Shown: positions 1 through 12,060, counted from the first letter of the stretch. The stretch: DNA of 64,000 nucleotides from Icerya purchasi (GCA_039619475.1 CM077116.1:383556760-383620759); one strand, 5' to 3'. Translations and numbers: made by a program. Notes: generated by a model from the letters alone, not told the origin.

Positions 1-350
1 AGACAGGGAACGAGGAATTGGCTGAATGAAACGGTAATGAGAATGACGATTAGAAAATAGGGAGGGATAAATATCCTGCCAAAGTCTGGCGTGATTGGAG
101 GTGGATAAGGAAAGGATATCTGAAGAAGGGAAATGGTTGAGGAATGAATCAAGGCGACCAGCAGAACGAGCCAAAGAATCAGCTGCATCGTTGCCATCAA
201 TTCCGGAATGACTGGGGACCCACAAAAAATCAATGAGAATAGAACGGGATGACTGCAGAGTGGAGGTAAGAGAACGAATTGAGAGAATAATATTATCAGA
301 GGAATGTGAAGGAGGAGAGGATAGGGCCTGAAGGACGCCCTTAGAGTCCC
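1..350 (-). pseudogene. non-LTR retrotransposon RNase H fragment
   Basis: Read on the minus strand, this stretch translates to the second half of an RNase HI domain. A DSKGVLQAL segment holds a catalytic Asp, and WVPSHSGIDGNDAADSLAR holds the His and final Asp. This arrangement is typical of the C-terminal RNase H of R1/Jockey/I-group LINEs, which removes template RNA during reverse transcription. The N-terminal half (TDGS and AES motifs) is absent beyond about position 350, and the other end runs off the window. It resembles the fragments at 1023-1536, 10183-10767, 12935-13500 and 59961-60695, so one family probably seeded all five. Confidence 0.8.
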
Positions 351-1022
351 TTTATACGTGTGAAAGTACGCACTGATAAAAATGTATATTACACCTAAAT
401 TAGTGTGAGACAAAAATTTATTTACTTTTGAGAAATTTGCAATTTTTTATTTTTAATTATAGCCAGATGAGTATGGTAGTTTTTTGTAATGCCCCGTGTA
501 CTCAGAAATTTTATCAAATTTACAATAAGCCTCGATAATCAGATTAAGGATAAATCCTGTTCCTTTTGTATAAAACAAAAGGGGCGAAAGACTTTTTTTT
601 TTGTTGTTTTTTTTTTGGCTAAATCTTTATGCAGAAACTTTTCTAAACTAGATGCTTTTGTTGCCACGCCATTTTAAGCGATGATTTTCCTATTTCGGCG
701 GTAATTTTCCGTGCTAATCGATATAACCAACGTCGTCTTCATAGCAATGTTTGTCTCTGCAATCAATTTTCACCTCATATGTTTTCATTTTTACAGTAGC
801 ACAGACGATGAATGATGTTTTTAGATTTGCCGGCGGAAATTCTGATTAAAAATTAGATATTTCGGGAGCGCCGGAATTGGAAAACACGTGCGGAAGAAAA
901 ATTTGAACACTCTTATTTCGTGATAAAATTATGATTTCTGATTCATATAATGACGATAAGGTCTAATGATGAAGAATATTTCAAAAACTTAACTCAGATC
1001 GAAAAAAATTTCGACGCATCCG
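351..1022. other. no recognised feature
   Basis: AT-rich sequence with T-runs near 590-620. The 62-codon plus frame at 489-677 is low complexity and shows no motif. I see no gene or repeat boundary here. Confidence 0.5.
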
Positions 1023-1536
1023 TGCATTGGCGCTTTAAAATCTTCTCCCATTCCTGCAATTTTATCCGAATCTACCACTCAAGTTCATTCGCCGTTCACT
1101 CCTCGGTTATCGCTTTGTAATAAAACGCCTTGCCACTTCTTCATCCAATCTTATTCCTTCCTATCTTCGTATCAAAAACCACTGGCGCTTTACATAGCTG
1201 CTCGTATTTCCAAATTTTATCCCTACGTTTTCCCTTATAACATAGTCTTCGATATTTTTCTTATGATTTTAATCGAGCATATGGCACCCTATCAAGTTCC
1301 CCTTGCTACCGATCCGAGCTAATTCTTCCTCCCACAATGTAGTTAACTATAAATTCCTTCATCTGCTAGACTCTTCTTTTCCTTCCCATGTTTTGATCTT
1401 TACAGATGGTTCCAAGAGTGATGAGCGCGCGGGCGGTACCTTTTACGTCTCCTTCGTTTCAGTACTCGGAGTTCTTCAGACTTTCTTCTTTCTGTTCCAT
1501 CTTCTCAGCGGAATCAATCTCCATTCTTTGTACCGT
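1023..1536 (+). pseudogene. LINE RNase H fragment, 5' part, split by the Mutator-type element
   Basis: Around 1030-1130 the plus strand reads GALKSSPIPAILSES, the conserved linker between the RT and RNase H domains in R1/TRAS-like LINEs. RNase H motifs follow: IFTDGSK near 1390-1415 and FSAESISIL near 1500-1525. The frame shifts several times, so this is a dead copy. The domain is cut at 1536/1546 by the inserted element and resumes at 8161 with IASDSKGVLQ. The insertion therefore fell between the catalytic Glu and the second Asp. Part of an open frame at 1406-1864 runs across the junction into the terminal repeat and is artificial. Confidence 0.75.
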
Positions 1537-1545
1537 TTATGTGTT
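1537..1545. repeat. 9-bp target-site duplication, left copy
   Basis: TTATGTGTT immediately precedes the left tip of the long-TIR element and is repeated exactly at 8161-8169. A 9-bp duplication is characteristic of Mutator-like (MULE) transposition. Confidence 0.85.
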
Positions 1546-2577
1546 GGGTCACCCTCTTTCGGGCGCGATCGATCGGGCGCAGCTCTATCGGGCGCGATTC
1601 TATCGGGCGCAGCCTCTTTCGGGCGCAGGCGAACTCATACCTTTTTACAGACCACCTACGGTGATTTTCAGGTATCATCCGTTAAATGTTATCATCTGTG
1701 TTAGTGAGAAACACGAGTTACCAAATACTGCTATCAGAAATTCCGTTCAAATAACGTTCTTCGTTAACAATTTAGTTTTTCTGCGCGTACAGCATGTTAT
1801 ATATGCATATATAATCACAAAACACATATTTTACATGATTTTATTTGGTTATTCGCTTTTTTAAAATATTTTCTGTTTTTTTTTTTTTTGAAATAACGAC
1901 TTTAGCGTGAAATACAGATAAACAGATTTTCGCGATGTAAATTTAAGAGTTCTGTTAGCAATAGTGATACGAAACGGACGAAAATTATTAATATTAATAA
2001 TCGGTCGAATGAATTGTCGGTTTTCTTCATTTTTTTTTTTTTTGCTATCGTATAGTCAACCGTATTTAAAAAATTACAAACTATCAACTCTATGCCATTT
2101 AAAGTGTAACATAACTGGATTGAATTTGCTTCTGATACATATTCCTTATATTATGTTTCTCTTTTATTCGTATCTAGCAAGTTTATTTGAAGATATGTTT
2201 ATTAAAGTTTTTTCTGTTATCTACGATTTTAATTATATATTTAATTCATCGATGAATCAACCCTGATTTCAAAAAAATATCGAAAAAGACAAACAAAGGC
2301 GCAAAAATTTTTAAACATAAACACATTTATGTTAATACTGGGCGAGAAATATATACGATATTACAAATTAAAAATTAAATATCTTTGTTTTGAATTTAAT
2401 ATTATGTAAATGTAAATTTTGGTAATCTTTAAATTAACTCACAGAATGTTTAGTACATGAAACATCCTACCCGGCTAATCTCTTTTTTTTTCTTTAGAAA
2501 AATTTTAAATCTTCAAAACACTGGACTAATATTATTTTCGTAAAAATTTTAATAAAGCCAATAAGGAAGAAGCTTTT
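1546..2577 (+). repeat. left terminal inverted repeat of the long-TIR element
   Basis: This arm matches the reverse complement of 7163-8160 over almost its full length, ending at AATAAAGCCAATAAGG and AAGCTTT. Differences are scattered single bases, small indels and an extra stretch of about 30 bp near the tip. The short open frames at 1902-2087 and 1964-2266 reappear in the right arm because of this identity and do not look like genes. Confidence 0.9.
1556..1628 (+). repeat. GC-rich octamer array at the left tip
   Basis: Five copies of TCGGGCGC (or TTCGGGCGC) lie within about 70 bp, separated by short AG/AT-rich spacers, in an otherwise AT-rich element. The right tip has a shorter version (about 8093-8155). 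Subterminal direct repeats of this kind often bind transposase; that role is inferred. Confidence 0.75.
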
Positions 2578-5500
2578 CTTGTTTTGTCTAATAATGAAGC
2601 GAGCGGCTCATAAAAAAATTATAATAATTAAAAAAATCGACTCGGCAATACTTGACGCGTATTTTGTAGGGAAAAAGAAAAAGTAAAGAAGTAAGTTGAG
2701 AAACAGAAGCGATTAATTAATTTTCTACTGTGAAATAGTTTTTAATAAAAAAAGGAAAAGAACCGTCAATGGCTACAATCACTTTGTAATTAACATGTTT
2801 GTTAGGCACAAAACGCGTTTTAACCGATTTTTTTTTTCTAGAATTTCGTTTTTTTACTTACTTATCACACTAAATTGCAATAATACTTTCTAAATATTGT
2901 CAGTTCAGCTGGGTTGGATTTGAGTAACACAAAGCTTTAAAAGGAATAATTTGCTGGTATTCGTTATTTGAATCATCGTTCTATCAATTTAGATTAAATA
3001 TTTATAATAGTAACTTATTTTACTTCTGTTTCTCATCATATCGGCTTTCTTTACTAAAGGTTTTTTGGTTTCATTTAGAAAAAAAAAAAATTCTTTGGTG
3101 GCGGTAGTGAATAATATGAAAGAAGCTATATTTAGTTCTCTATATGCTTATTGGTAATGACTGCAAAACCTAAATGAGAATTACCTTTTTCGACCTTAGT
3201 CTTATTTATTTATTTGGGAACGTCAATCAAGGTCCTTTACTCGGTTTGCATTTCGATACTTATGATATGTTGTTGCAAATATTAAATTATCCGTACGCTT
3301 GCTTGTTTTCTTTTTGTATTTGCTGAACAGAAAAGCCCCGTTGAGGCAAAATGTGATCAAACAATAAATGAGTAATGGTTAAAATGAGCACGATCGCCTA
3401 TTTGTTTTTATATAGTTATTTCATTAATTTATCCAGAATGATTTGTCAGTTAGCCTTAGTATGTTTGTTTTTATTTCTGTTCGATTCCTTTAGGTTGCTT
3501 TTTCAGATTTAACCTCATTTGGCCTAAAAGTAAAACGCACAAAAAGAAAAAAATGTTTAATATTTATGAAAAAATGAACGTTCTCCTGCGTGTATGTTTT
3601 ATAGTAAACGGAAACATAAAATTTCGCATGAAGTAGGCATGGAGGAGAGAAGAGGATAAATTTTGAACATATTTATAAGAAAAATAATATTCTAGTCCGT
3701 CGTTTTTTTTTTGTTTCTTTTTTTCACATACGGCTTAAACACAACTGTGCCGATATCAAGCTGAGCCTGTTGAATTAGCTTACAGCATACTACACAAATT
3801 ACAATGTTTGGTCGTTTAGTAATAACTGAAATTTTCAAAAACCACAAAAATTGGAACAATATCCTCATTATTCTTCGATAAGGAATCAATCTTTCTTATA
3901 TGAAATGGATACAGTTTTATTTAATAAATTGGTATTTTCCGTAACACGCATAAACAATATTTAAGTTACCAACAATTTGAAACCTATAGTATGTATTGCG
4001 ATAGAACTGTCGCAAAAAAATTATCCCCCCTTTCCACAGGAATTAATTTCTCAAACCATATATATACATATATATAATACAAGATACAACCATGGTTCAT
4101 GAAGCTAGTCGAATTAGAAATTATGTTTTTACTCTTTCACGTTTTCCCAACAAAATAAGAGTTTGCAATTATAATATAATAATAATAACATTAATTATAA
4201 ATATAGAAATAAACGATTTCGAAATCTTACATATAAGTAATAATAATAATACCTATAATACATGCAAACACTGAAGTTAACTAATTACATTGTGCTACAC
4301 CACGAAGATAATCTTCGAGCTGAAGCTGATTATAATTTGTTGCGACTTTCAACAAACGTTTGTCGCAATCGACATATTTCTCTTTTTTCTCGGTTAATTT
4401 TATCAATAAGACTATGTTTTCTTTATTTTGTTGATATATCACGTTCATAGACGAATGACAAAAACCATTAAGTGTTAACATCCTTTGCGGCATTCTTTTT
4501 TTTTCGGAACAGAAAAGTAAAAATAACAATAACGGTAAGTTTTACACGCATTCATTGTACATTTTGTTATGTTCTTCTGTTAGGAAAATTAACCATTTTC
4601 TTAGAAATTAAAAACCGAATAGCCAATCGTACAGGTTATGAACAGTGCAGGTAAATAAATTTCACCTCTTATGAAGCTATTTAGGATTTGGTCAAATAAA
4701 CAAACTAAAGCGCTAAACTTATTTACAGAAAACAGTTTCATTCGTTAATTCTCCGTACTACGGTCATTATTAAGAATAGTCTATTCGAAAAATATTCCAG
4801 TAATTCTTCTTCCGCCGAAATAATAATAACTGCTTTACAATAGACCTATAGTCAATTCCAAGAAAAATGTACGATTTTTTCCATGATGATTTTATTACTT
4901 TTTCTTCTTCTTTTAGTCCTACAGATTCGCATATTGTAAAATATTCGAGGTCCTATTCATTACCTCTTTTCAATCACTCACAGGAAATCCCCCATGGTGA
5001 GAACCGATCCGACAAAAAAAAAACTGATGCCCGTTTGAGAAACATGAGTAGTTTACAATATATCCATAAAATTATTTTCGGCATATATGTTTTTAGTGCT
5101 GTTGTATTTTTTCGGAATACTCACTGGCGATCAATATTTTCTAAAATAATTACATATAACGGTTATAAAACAAATATATACTTTTAAGAATGTCAAATAG
5201 TTGTTTAAAAATCGGAAAATTTTTGTTACTTAATTATGTTAATTTTATTACTAAATGATCTGTTTTATTGATGTTTTTGCATGGTTTAAAAATGGATTCT
5301 GGTTTATGTAGGTCATATTTCACAGTAATAAGAAAAAATGATTCCAAGTAATTAATCCGTGTTACGTAACGTGCAGAATTAAATATCGAGCTCTAAAATA
5401 TTTATTTTGCAGGTAACTAGATTTTAGAAAAAATAAATAAATAAAAAAAAATATAATATAATTTTATCGCAAATACAGCAAAGTAGTTGAACATAATGTG

Positions 5501-7162
5501 TCAACCGCCAAGGATATAATATGATAAGTATGAATTATCGTAATTTCAATTTACATAATACTAAATTAAAAACAGGGCCAGTCGATTTGGCTCAAACGAA
5601 TGGGTTCCGTTAAAAATAAACATAAGAATAGAAGAACAATTTCTTAAAAGTAATAAACGATTTTTTTTAGTAGTTTTTCATAATCATTAAAGTTAATTTA
5701 ATTTTATTTTTTTGCGAATGTAAAAATTTATTATAAAGCACATGGATTTCCTTTGAAAGCAGAAAATCTGTCACAAAGGGAAATTATTCCTATGATCTAC
5801 TAATTCTTTCTGAAATTTTTTATTGAAATTACCCGCTAAACGAATACATAATCAGAACTTCAAGTCTTCATAACCGAAAATAATTCTTTTTGCGATATAC
5901 GAACGCAAAAGAAGCATTGAAAACAGCTGGTTTATTTTCTAAACAAATTAATTACTAATTTCACGGGTGTTTTTTTGATTCATTACGCCTTAAATATGAT
6001 AATTATAGAAGAAAAAAAAATTAAAAACTCACTAAGGCTAAACGAGGTCTACTTGGAAAAAAGACGAATTCGAAATGTAACGAGACGAATCATCGTGTTG
6101 CGGCCGAAACGAAATGACTCTCCAGGTAGGTATAAAAAGATTATAAAAAAATGTGATTACTCCTACACCCGGCATAAATATGTAGGTTACTAATTAAGAC
6201 TTAGTAGTTGGAAAATAAAAAAAAAAATCGCGATACTGCATTTTTAATTTTGTGAAAACTATCCGCCAAGGTACGCCAGTTTATTAATTAATAAATATTC
6301 TAAAAACTTTCAATTATTATATGTATAAAAATTTTCACTGACTGCTTTTACTTGGACTTGGGACGTTAATGTTCACCACATTAATATTTTTAAGTTAATT
6401 CTAAAAACGAGGAATATGTCAATTTATATATTCTTGCTTGTACGCAATTTCAGGTAAATACGAAAAGATTATAAAAACTGTGATTTTAATTCGTCATTTA
6501 ATTTGATCAGTCCATGCTATTCAGTAGGAGTGTTATTCTGGGTTAATTAGATTATTTTGCAATGTAGATGTATCTCATATATTTACAGTTTGCCACTTCA
6601 GTCACGTGTTTATAAATACTAGCGTTCCCCAAATGGTCCAAATTCGACCATAATTATCATTAAAAATTTTAAAAAAACATATATGAATTAGTATATTTCC
6701 AAAATTTTTTTCCCATTCTTATACATTCGTTCATTATATATCTGAGAACATATACTTTTATATGTACTTTCAATACAAAAATTAAATGACACCTTAAGAT
6801 TTAGTACACTTTAAAAAAGCCAATAATGATGATTATTAAGAAAAATTAAAACATTTCAATAAGAACAGATTTACTGGTTGCAGCGATTTCCTTCTTCAAT
6901 TTTTGTATTACTTTTTTATTTAAATACGAAACAAAAAGGATAACTGTTTCCATAATTTTGTGTACTGATAGCTCTAAAGATCGTCAATAGTTACTAAACA
7001 GAAAAAAAAAAGCAAGAAAATCGGTTAATAAAAAGTGGAGAAGAAGGTACTGAACTGTTTTGTCTTTGCCTATTTATATACAGAAGAAAATTATCCATTA
7101 TTTTTAAAATAGAATTTCCCGCAGTGCATTTATCGGGAATATTTAAACAAATTCAAGGTTTG
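2578..7162. other. interior of the long-TIR element, no coding signal
   Basis: About 4.6 kb of very AT-rich DNA between the two arms. The longest frames (4867-5187, 106 codons; 5975-6193; 4281-4529) show no zinc finger, DDE signature or other motif I recognise, and they are biased by T- and A-runs. I see no MULE transposase or captured host gene. Confidence 0.6.
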
Positions 7163-8160
7163 AAAGCTTCTTCCTTATTGGCTTTATTAAAATTTTTACG
7201 AAAATAATATTAGTCTAGTGTTTTGAAGATTTAAAATTTTTCTAAAGAAAAAAAAAGAGATTAGCCGGGTAGGATGTTTCATGTACTAAACATTCTGTGA
7301 GTTAATTTAAAGATTACCAAAATTTACATTTACATAATATTAAATTCAAAACAAAGATATTTAATTTTTAATTTGTAATATCGTATATATTTCTCGCCCA
7401 GTATTAACATAAATGTGTTTATGTTTAAAAATTTTTGCGCCTTTGTTTGTCTTTTTCGATATTTTTTTGAAATCAGGGTTGATTCATCGATGAATTAAAT
7501 ATATAATTAAAATCGTAGATAACAGAAAAAACTTTAATAAACATATCTTCAAATAAACTTGCTAGATACGAATAAAAGAGAAACATAATATAAGGAATAT
7601 GTATCAGAAGCAAAATTCAATCCAGTTATGTTACACTTTAAATGGCATAGAGTTGATAGTTTGTAGTTTTTTAAATACGGTTGACTATACGTTAGCAAAA
7701 AAAAAAAAAATGAAGAAAACCGACAATTCATTCGACCGATTATTAATATTAATAATTTTCGTCCGTTTCGTATCACTATTGCTAACAGAACTCTTAAATT
7801 TACATCGCGAAAATCTGTTTATGAATATTTCACGCTGAAGTCGTTATTTTAAAAAAGTGAATAACCAAATAAAATCATGTAAAATATGTATTTTGTGATT
7901 ACATATGTGTATGCATATATAACATGCTGTACGCGCGGAAAAACTAAATCGTTAACGAAGAACGGTATTTTTTGGACGGAATTTCTGATAGCAGTATTTT
8001 TTAATTCGTGTTTCTCACTAACACAGATGATAACATTTAACGGATGATACCTGAAAATCACCGTAGGTGGTCTGTAAAAAGGTCTGAGTTCGCCTGCGCC
8101 CGAAAGAGGCTGCGCCCGCTTTTTCGAGCCCGATCGATCGCGCCCGAAAGAGCGGTCCCC
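7163..8160 (-). repeat. right terminal inverted repeat of the long-TIR element
   Basis: Inverted copy of 1546-2577 beginning at AAAGCTTCTTCCTTATTGG and ending with GAAAGAGCGGTCCCC. It has fewer tip octamers than the left arm, which accounts for most of the length difference (998 versus 1032 bp). Confidence 0.9.
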
Positions 8161-8169
8161 TTATGTGTT
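8161..8169. repeat. 9-bp target-site duplication, right copy
   Basis: TTATGTGTT, identical to 1537-1545. It directly follows the right tip and joins the resumed LINE sequence. Confidence 0.85.
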
Positions 8170-8465
8170 ACATTCTCTACAAGTGGGTTTTTCGTAACAA
8201 ATTCCTGATCGCTTCCGATTCTAAAGGCGTTCTTCAAGCCACCTCCTTTAATCTTTCTCATTCGCTTTCTCCTCGACAGTTTCTAAGGTCCGTGGCCGGT
8301 TCCTCGGGGATCGGGAGTATTTTTAATGTGGAGCTGTTTTTCTGGAATTATTCTCACCCGTCTCCGAGTATTGCGCTAAGGCAAGCGGTTTTTTGGCGGG
8401 ATTTGAATCTTGAAAGTGTGTATACGCATTGTACTGACAGTCGACATTCGTTGTACTCAAAATAG
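8170..8465 (+). pseudogene. LINE RNase H fragment, 3' part
   Basis: Continuation of the domain interrupted at 1536. The reading KFLIASDSKGVLQA holds the second catalytic Asp, and a FFWNYSHPSPSIALRQA segment is probably the decayed WVPSH helix. The frame differs from the left half once the inserted element and one duplication are removed, showing that the copy was already frameshifted. It fades out before about 8470. Confidence 0.6.
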
Positions 8466-10182
8466 GTCTCGACCACAAGATGTTTGACCACCCCAATCGT
8501 TCATTGTAAATTGACACGGTCGGGCAGTAAACCAGTTTTGAAATAACTGACGAGCTCCATCAGATAAGACGGTTTCATTGTAAAACTCTGCGTTCGCGTC
8601 ACAAATAGTCTCTTCTTACTGCATCCGGTAAATTCTAAAGCCGATTATTGAGCCTTGAAACGGAGGCTGGAACGATCACTCCATCGCGGTTAGGTTGCTC
8701 ATATCAATAGTATCGATTGCCGGACAATAAACTGATCAGGAAATGAAACGATTAATGTTTTTAATTTATTAGAAAAAAAAAAAAAAAAAAAGGAAAAAAA
8801 AGGAATCTAGGCAAAATTTTTCCTTGCGCAGTTAATGAAACAAATTACGTATTATTCGATATAATAAATTTCAGTAGGGTAGAGTAGATTATGAAAATCA
8901 TCCACGCTGGTACGATCGGCCGAAAAATTATATTTTACTGCGAAACGAGAGTTATTCTTTCTTTGACTGTCATTAAATTTATCCGATTTCCGAAATTAGC
9001 GAAATTAGCGAAATTATTAAACGCCATCTGCTCAAAATCGCGTATTACGCGACGCAGAAGCATTTTTAAACGGTTCAATGTGACATGCAATGTTGAAAGT
9101 GCTTCTATTTTAGAGGAGTCTGTTTGATGTAAGTGAAAAAGGGAAAAGGTCGAGGATAAAAGCCGTCGAAATTGGCGAGAAGATACTAACCGGATAGCAG
9201 AAGATAGGGTGCAACGGATAAAAAAGGAATGTGTAAAAAAGAAGAGAAGAAGATTAAAGATGACTGCCAGTTTCAACGATAAAGTTTGGAAGGAAGTAGA
9301 GGATTGAAGGGGCTGCTGGTGATTTTATAATGCGGAAAAATCATTTTCAGTCTTCGGTGCGACTGTCGTTGTAGCCGAGCCATCGATTGACTGTGCATCG
9401 GTCGGTTTCGGTTACGTGTGACATACTTTTGAGTAGCGTAACGTTTACTAAATGCGGATGCAAAATAATCGTCCATGTCATCTTTGCGAACGTTTTAGTT
9501 ACATTGTGTCAGCTGTTCGTCTTTGTATTCTTTTTATCGTGTGCAAGAGTTTCCATTATCTGCCAGACCTTTTAGCTTGTCGGTGTAACAAACAGGAATT
9601 TGAAGAACACAGCGTGACGGTCTATCGTATCGTCTAATGATGTTTTCATTAGACGTAAAATGCGATAACCGTGTTCTAATGTCTTCCAATAATAATAATT
9701 TCGCTTTTACCGCTCTCAGACACTCTTCTCTCGTTCGCCGTCTCATCGTTTTAACATTAAACCGTCTACCAGTCAACTAAATTTGCGAATTATTCAACTG
9801 CTTTATTCACTACTTTTATTCTTCTGTTTTTTTTTTCTTTCTTTTTCTAGTTTTTATTTTTTCCTTTTTTACCTTCTTTTACAAGTAATTACATTTTTAA
9901 GTGCGTACAAATTATTAAAATGTCCATATATTCTTTGTGCAGAATTATGCGTGACGTTTTCATTCTTGAAAATGTTGTGTGCAATTATATTTTTGATATT
10001 ACATGTGATGGCAGAATGGTGAGATCAAAAAAAAAAAAGTTAGGTTTTCTTTTAGTGTTTTTTTTTTTCAATACGGGCACGTCAGCACAGAACGTTTACG
10101 CAACACAAAAGATTAAAGGAATAGAAGAACATGTGGAGTGGTTATATCAAAAAACGATTAGAGATAGAAGAAATGAAGGCTC
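8466..10182. other. no recognised gene; short tandem and A/T tracts
   Basis: Mixed-composition DNA. There is an A-run at 8771-8791 and a 9-bp tandem (CGAAATTAG, about three copies) near 8993-9019. Frames of 60-113 codons on both strands overlap each other and show no family motif. The 113-codon minus frame (8935-9276) begins with a hydrophobic stretch but includes the simple repeat as NFANFANF, so I do not call it a gene. Confidence 0.5.
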
Positions 10183-10767
10183 CTAAAAAGGTATAACAGA
10201 ATGAGATGTAAAATCAAGAATGTAGAGGGCACTGCAAGGAGTAGGGAGGCCAGGACTAAGCAGATTGGAATAAAATATCGCGCATTCTGGGGAAATGAAG
10301 GAACATTCAAATAGAACGTGATTTGCGTCACAGGTGGGATTCAGGAGGATGAAAGGGACACAAGGGAGACTGAACAAGAGCGAAAGGAAAAGAGAAGCCG
10401 GGAGCAGACTATGATTAAAACGAAGGCGACCTACAGAAGAAGTAACAGAATGGCCGATGCTGGGAAAATTGTTAAAACAGGATAGAAGAGGATGGATAAG
10501 TCTGTAAGGCGAGGTAAAAGGAGTCAGAGTTGGAGAAAAGTAGAGATCAGTCCAAAAGTCAAGGTGAGAACAAAAAGAGAAGGAGTAAAGACTTTGGGGA
10601 GGAAATCTGCCTATGAAACGACCATTTACCGTGGCTGAGCATGCTAATGAGTCGACAAGACCGTTACCGGCGATGCCACAGTGGCCAGCGATCCAAAACG
10701 AGTCGATCTGGATAGAACGGGAAGCTAATAAATTGTAAGTCAAGGAAGGAACATGAAGAATAATCAT
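10183..10767 (-). pseudogene. LINE RNase H/C-terminal domain fragment
   Basis: A 194-codon uninterrupted minus-strand frame. Residues 26-50 read FWIAGHCGIAGNGLVDSLAC, the last RNase H helix with its catalytic His-Asp part. Further on, CDANHVLFEC near residues 145-155 matches the Cys/His-rich C-terminal region of R1/Jockey-type LINE ORF2 proteins. The first RNase H motifs (TDGS, AES, SDS) are missing, so it is a 5'-truncated or deleted copy. It belongs with the fragment at 12935-13500, which ends in a recognisably similar SSNHLQMSALVSE region. It is unlikely to be active. Confidence 0.8.
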
Positions 10768-10980
10768 TTAGAAGAAGGTTCAGGGAAAGGAGAAGAAAAA
10801 GCTAATAAAACGCTTTTAGTGAAATTTATTTTACGAATAAATGTATAATAGAATGGCCTAATCGTAAAAAAAAATTAGGACCTTTGTCTGGAAATTAGAA
10901 ATAATCCATACTATAGATGGGGAATTATTTATTGTGATGCCAAGGTTTTGCTAATAAAATTTTATTTAATATTATAAGAC
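10768..10980. other. short AT-rich gap
   Basis: No feature seen apart from A-runs. It separates the LINE fragment from the TA microsatellite. Confidence 0.4.
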
Positions 10981-11007
10981 GAAAGGCTTACTAGGTAGTT
11001 CTGTCAC

Positions 11008-11034
11008 ATATATATATATATATATATATATATT
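11008..11034. repeat. (TA)n microsatellite
   Basis: Uninterrupted TA dinucleotides directly beside the inverted-repeat element at 11041. Confidence 0.9.
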
Positions 11035-11040
11035 ATACCA

Positions 11041-11285
11041 GGGGACATCAGGAAAAGTATCCTGTCACAAAATTTGTCCCAAAAAATGTCACGACATTTG
11101 TCCAACCCCGCAGGTTTAGTTTTTCTATAATTCCTGTAGAAGAGTAAACTTTTTCATTGGCTATGCCGTTCAACAAAATTTTTTCGTTACCTTTTTCATT
11201 ACATCTTTATTATATATTTCGTTACATAAAATTGTGACATTTTTTTCGGACAAATTTCGAGACGGGACACTTTTTCTGATGACCC
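11041..11285. mobile_element. small inverted-repeat element (MITE-like)
   Basis: The ends are inverted: GGGGACATCAGGAAAAGTAT on the left matches the reverse complement of the right end (GGGTCATCAGAAAAAGTGTC) for about 40 bp with scattered changes, extending through an AAATTTGTCC motif. Length is about 245 bp with no coding capacity. The internal GTTACATAAAATTGTGACAT block is shared with the repeats at 18291-18464 and 42656-43050. I could not settle a target duplication; TA or a short CAG-type site are both possible. Superfamily unassigned. Confidence 0.6.
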
Positions 11286-11317
11286 TCAGTGTAAAAATAG
11301 CATAGCCATTAATAAGT

Positions 11318-12060
11318 AGTGTATAAATGTCGGACTTGGAAGGTCCCGCTAATCCAAACCCTAAAAGTAACCCCAATTCTTGTTCCAGTGACCATAATTA
11401 ACCTAAGTTTCCCTGGTTCCCACAGACAGTTCTCCTGCAGTCCCCATAATTCAAACACGATCTAGTACAACCCCCAACCTTGAGACTATTACACTCCAGT
11501 AATCCGACCACCCTGTTCCCTGGAAAGGGCCCCCCAGCCCCAATTCTTGTGCTATAGCTATAAAATAATCTATATTTTAATATTTACTTGTATACGATTA
11601 AATTATAACCCAATTTCTCATCAGCGTATCTAAAGTTCACCAAACTCCATTCCTTAGACTGTTCCAGTCTGATAATACGAACACCCTGTTCCCTGGAAAC
11701 GGGCCCCCAAACTATGTTTTAATATTTACTTGTATATATTTAAATTATTATCCAACTTTTCAATCTGGGTAGAAAAATTTCACCTAAGTATAACCCCTAA
11801 GCGGTACAACCTATTAATCCGAACATCCGCCCAGAGGAAGAGACCCCAAAATAAGTCGCCCCAGGCTGTTGCAGACCGATAATTAATTGGAACGCCGACT
11901 GATGAAAAGGGCCCCCAACATATATTTCAATATTTACTTGTGTATATTTAAATTATAATCCAAATTTCCCACCAAGCTTCCTCCATAGTTCGACTAATCC
12001 GAACACCAACCCCCCAGAAGGAGCCTCAACCAATACACTAGTGGCTCAGACATTCTAGTT
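11318..12060. repeat. GC-rich degenerate tandem array
   Basis: At least three diverged units alternate a C-rich block (AATCCGA-CACC, CCCTGTTCCCTGG, GGGCCCCC) with an AT-rich block (TTTCAATATTTACTTGTATA then TTTAAATTATAATCC). The AT blocks start near 11567, 11713 and 11918, so spacing varies between about 145 and 205 bp. The C-rich strand contrasts sharply with the flanks. I do not recognise the family; a decayed satellite or the interior of an unknown DNA transposon are both possible. Confidence 0.6.

Larger units (their letters stand above)
1546..8160. mobile_element. non-autonomous Mutator-like element, long-TIR type
   Basis: A 6615-bp unit bounded by two inverted repeats of about 1 kb (1546-2577 and 7163-8160) and perfect 9-bp direct repeats. 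The tips are similar, not identical (GGGTCACCC on the left; GGGGACCGC read inward on the right), then share CTCTTTCGGGCGCGATCGATCGGGC. Established knowledge: 8-10 bp duplications with long TIRs are the MULE signature. The 4.6 kb interior has no transposase-like frame, so mobilisation would need a partner elsewhere. It sits inside a dead LINE RNase H, so it is younger than that LINE. Foldback-like elements are an alternative label; the duplication length favours MULE. Confidence 0.8.

Noticed and set aside
1406..1864. 152-codon plus-strand ORF as one protein
   Set aside because: It fuses LINE RNase H with the transposon terminal repeat; the junction is the insertion point.
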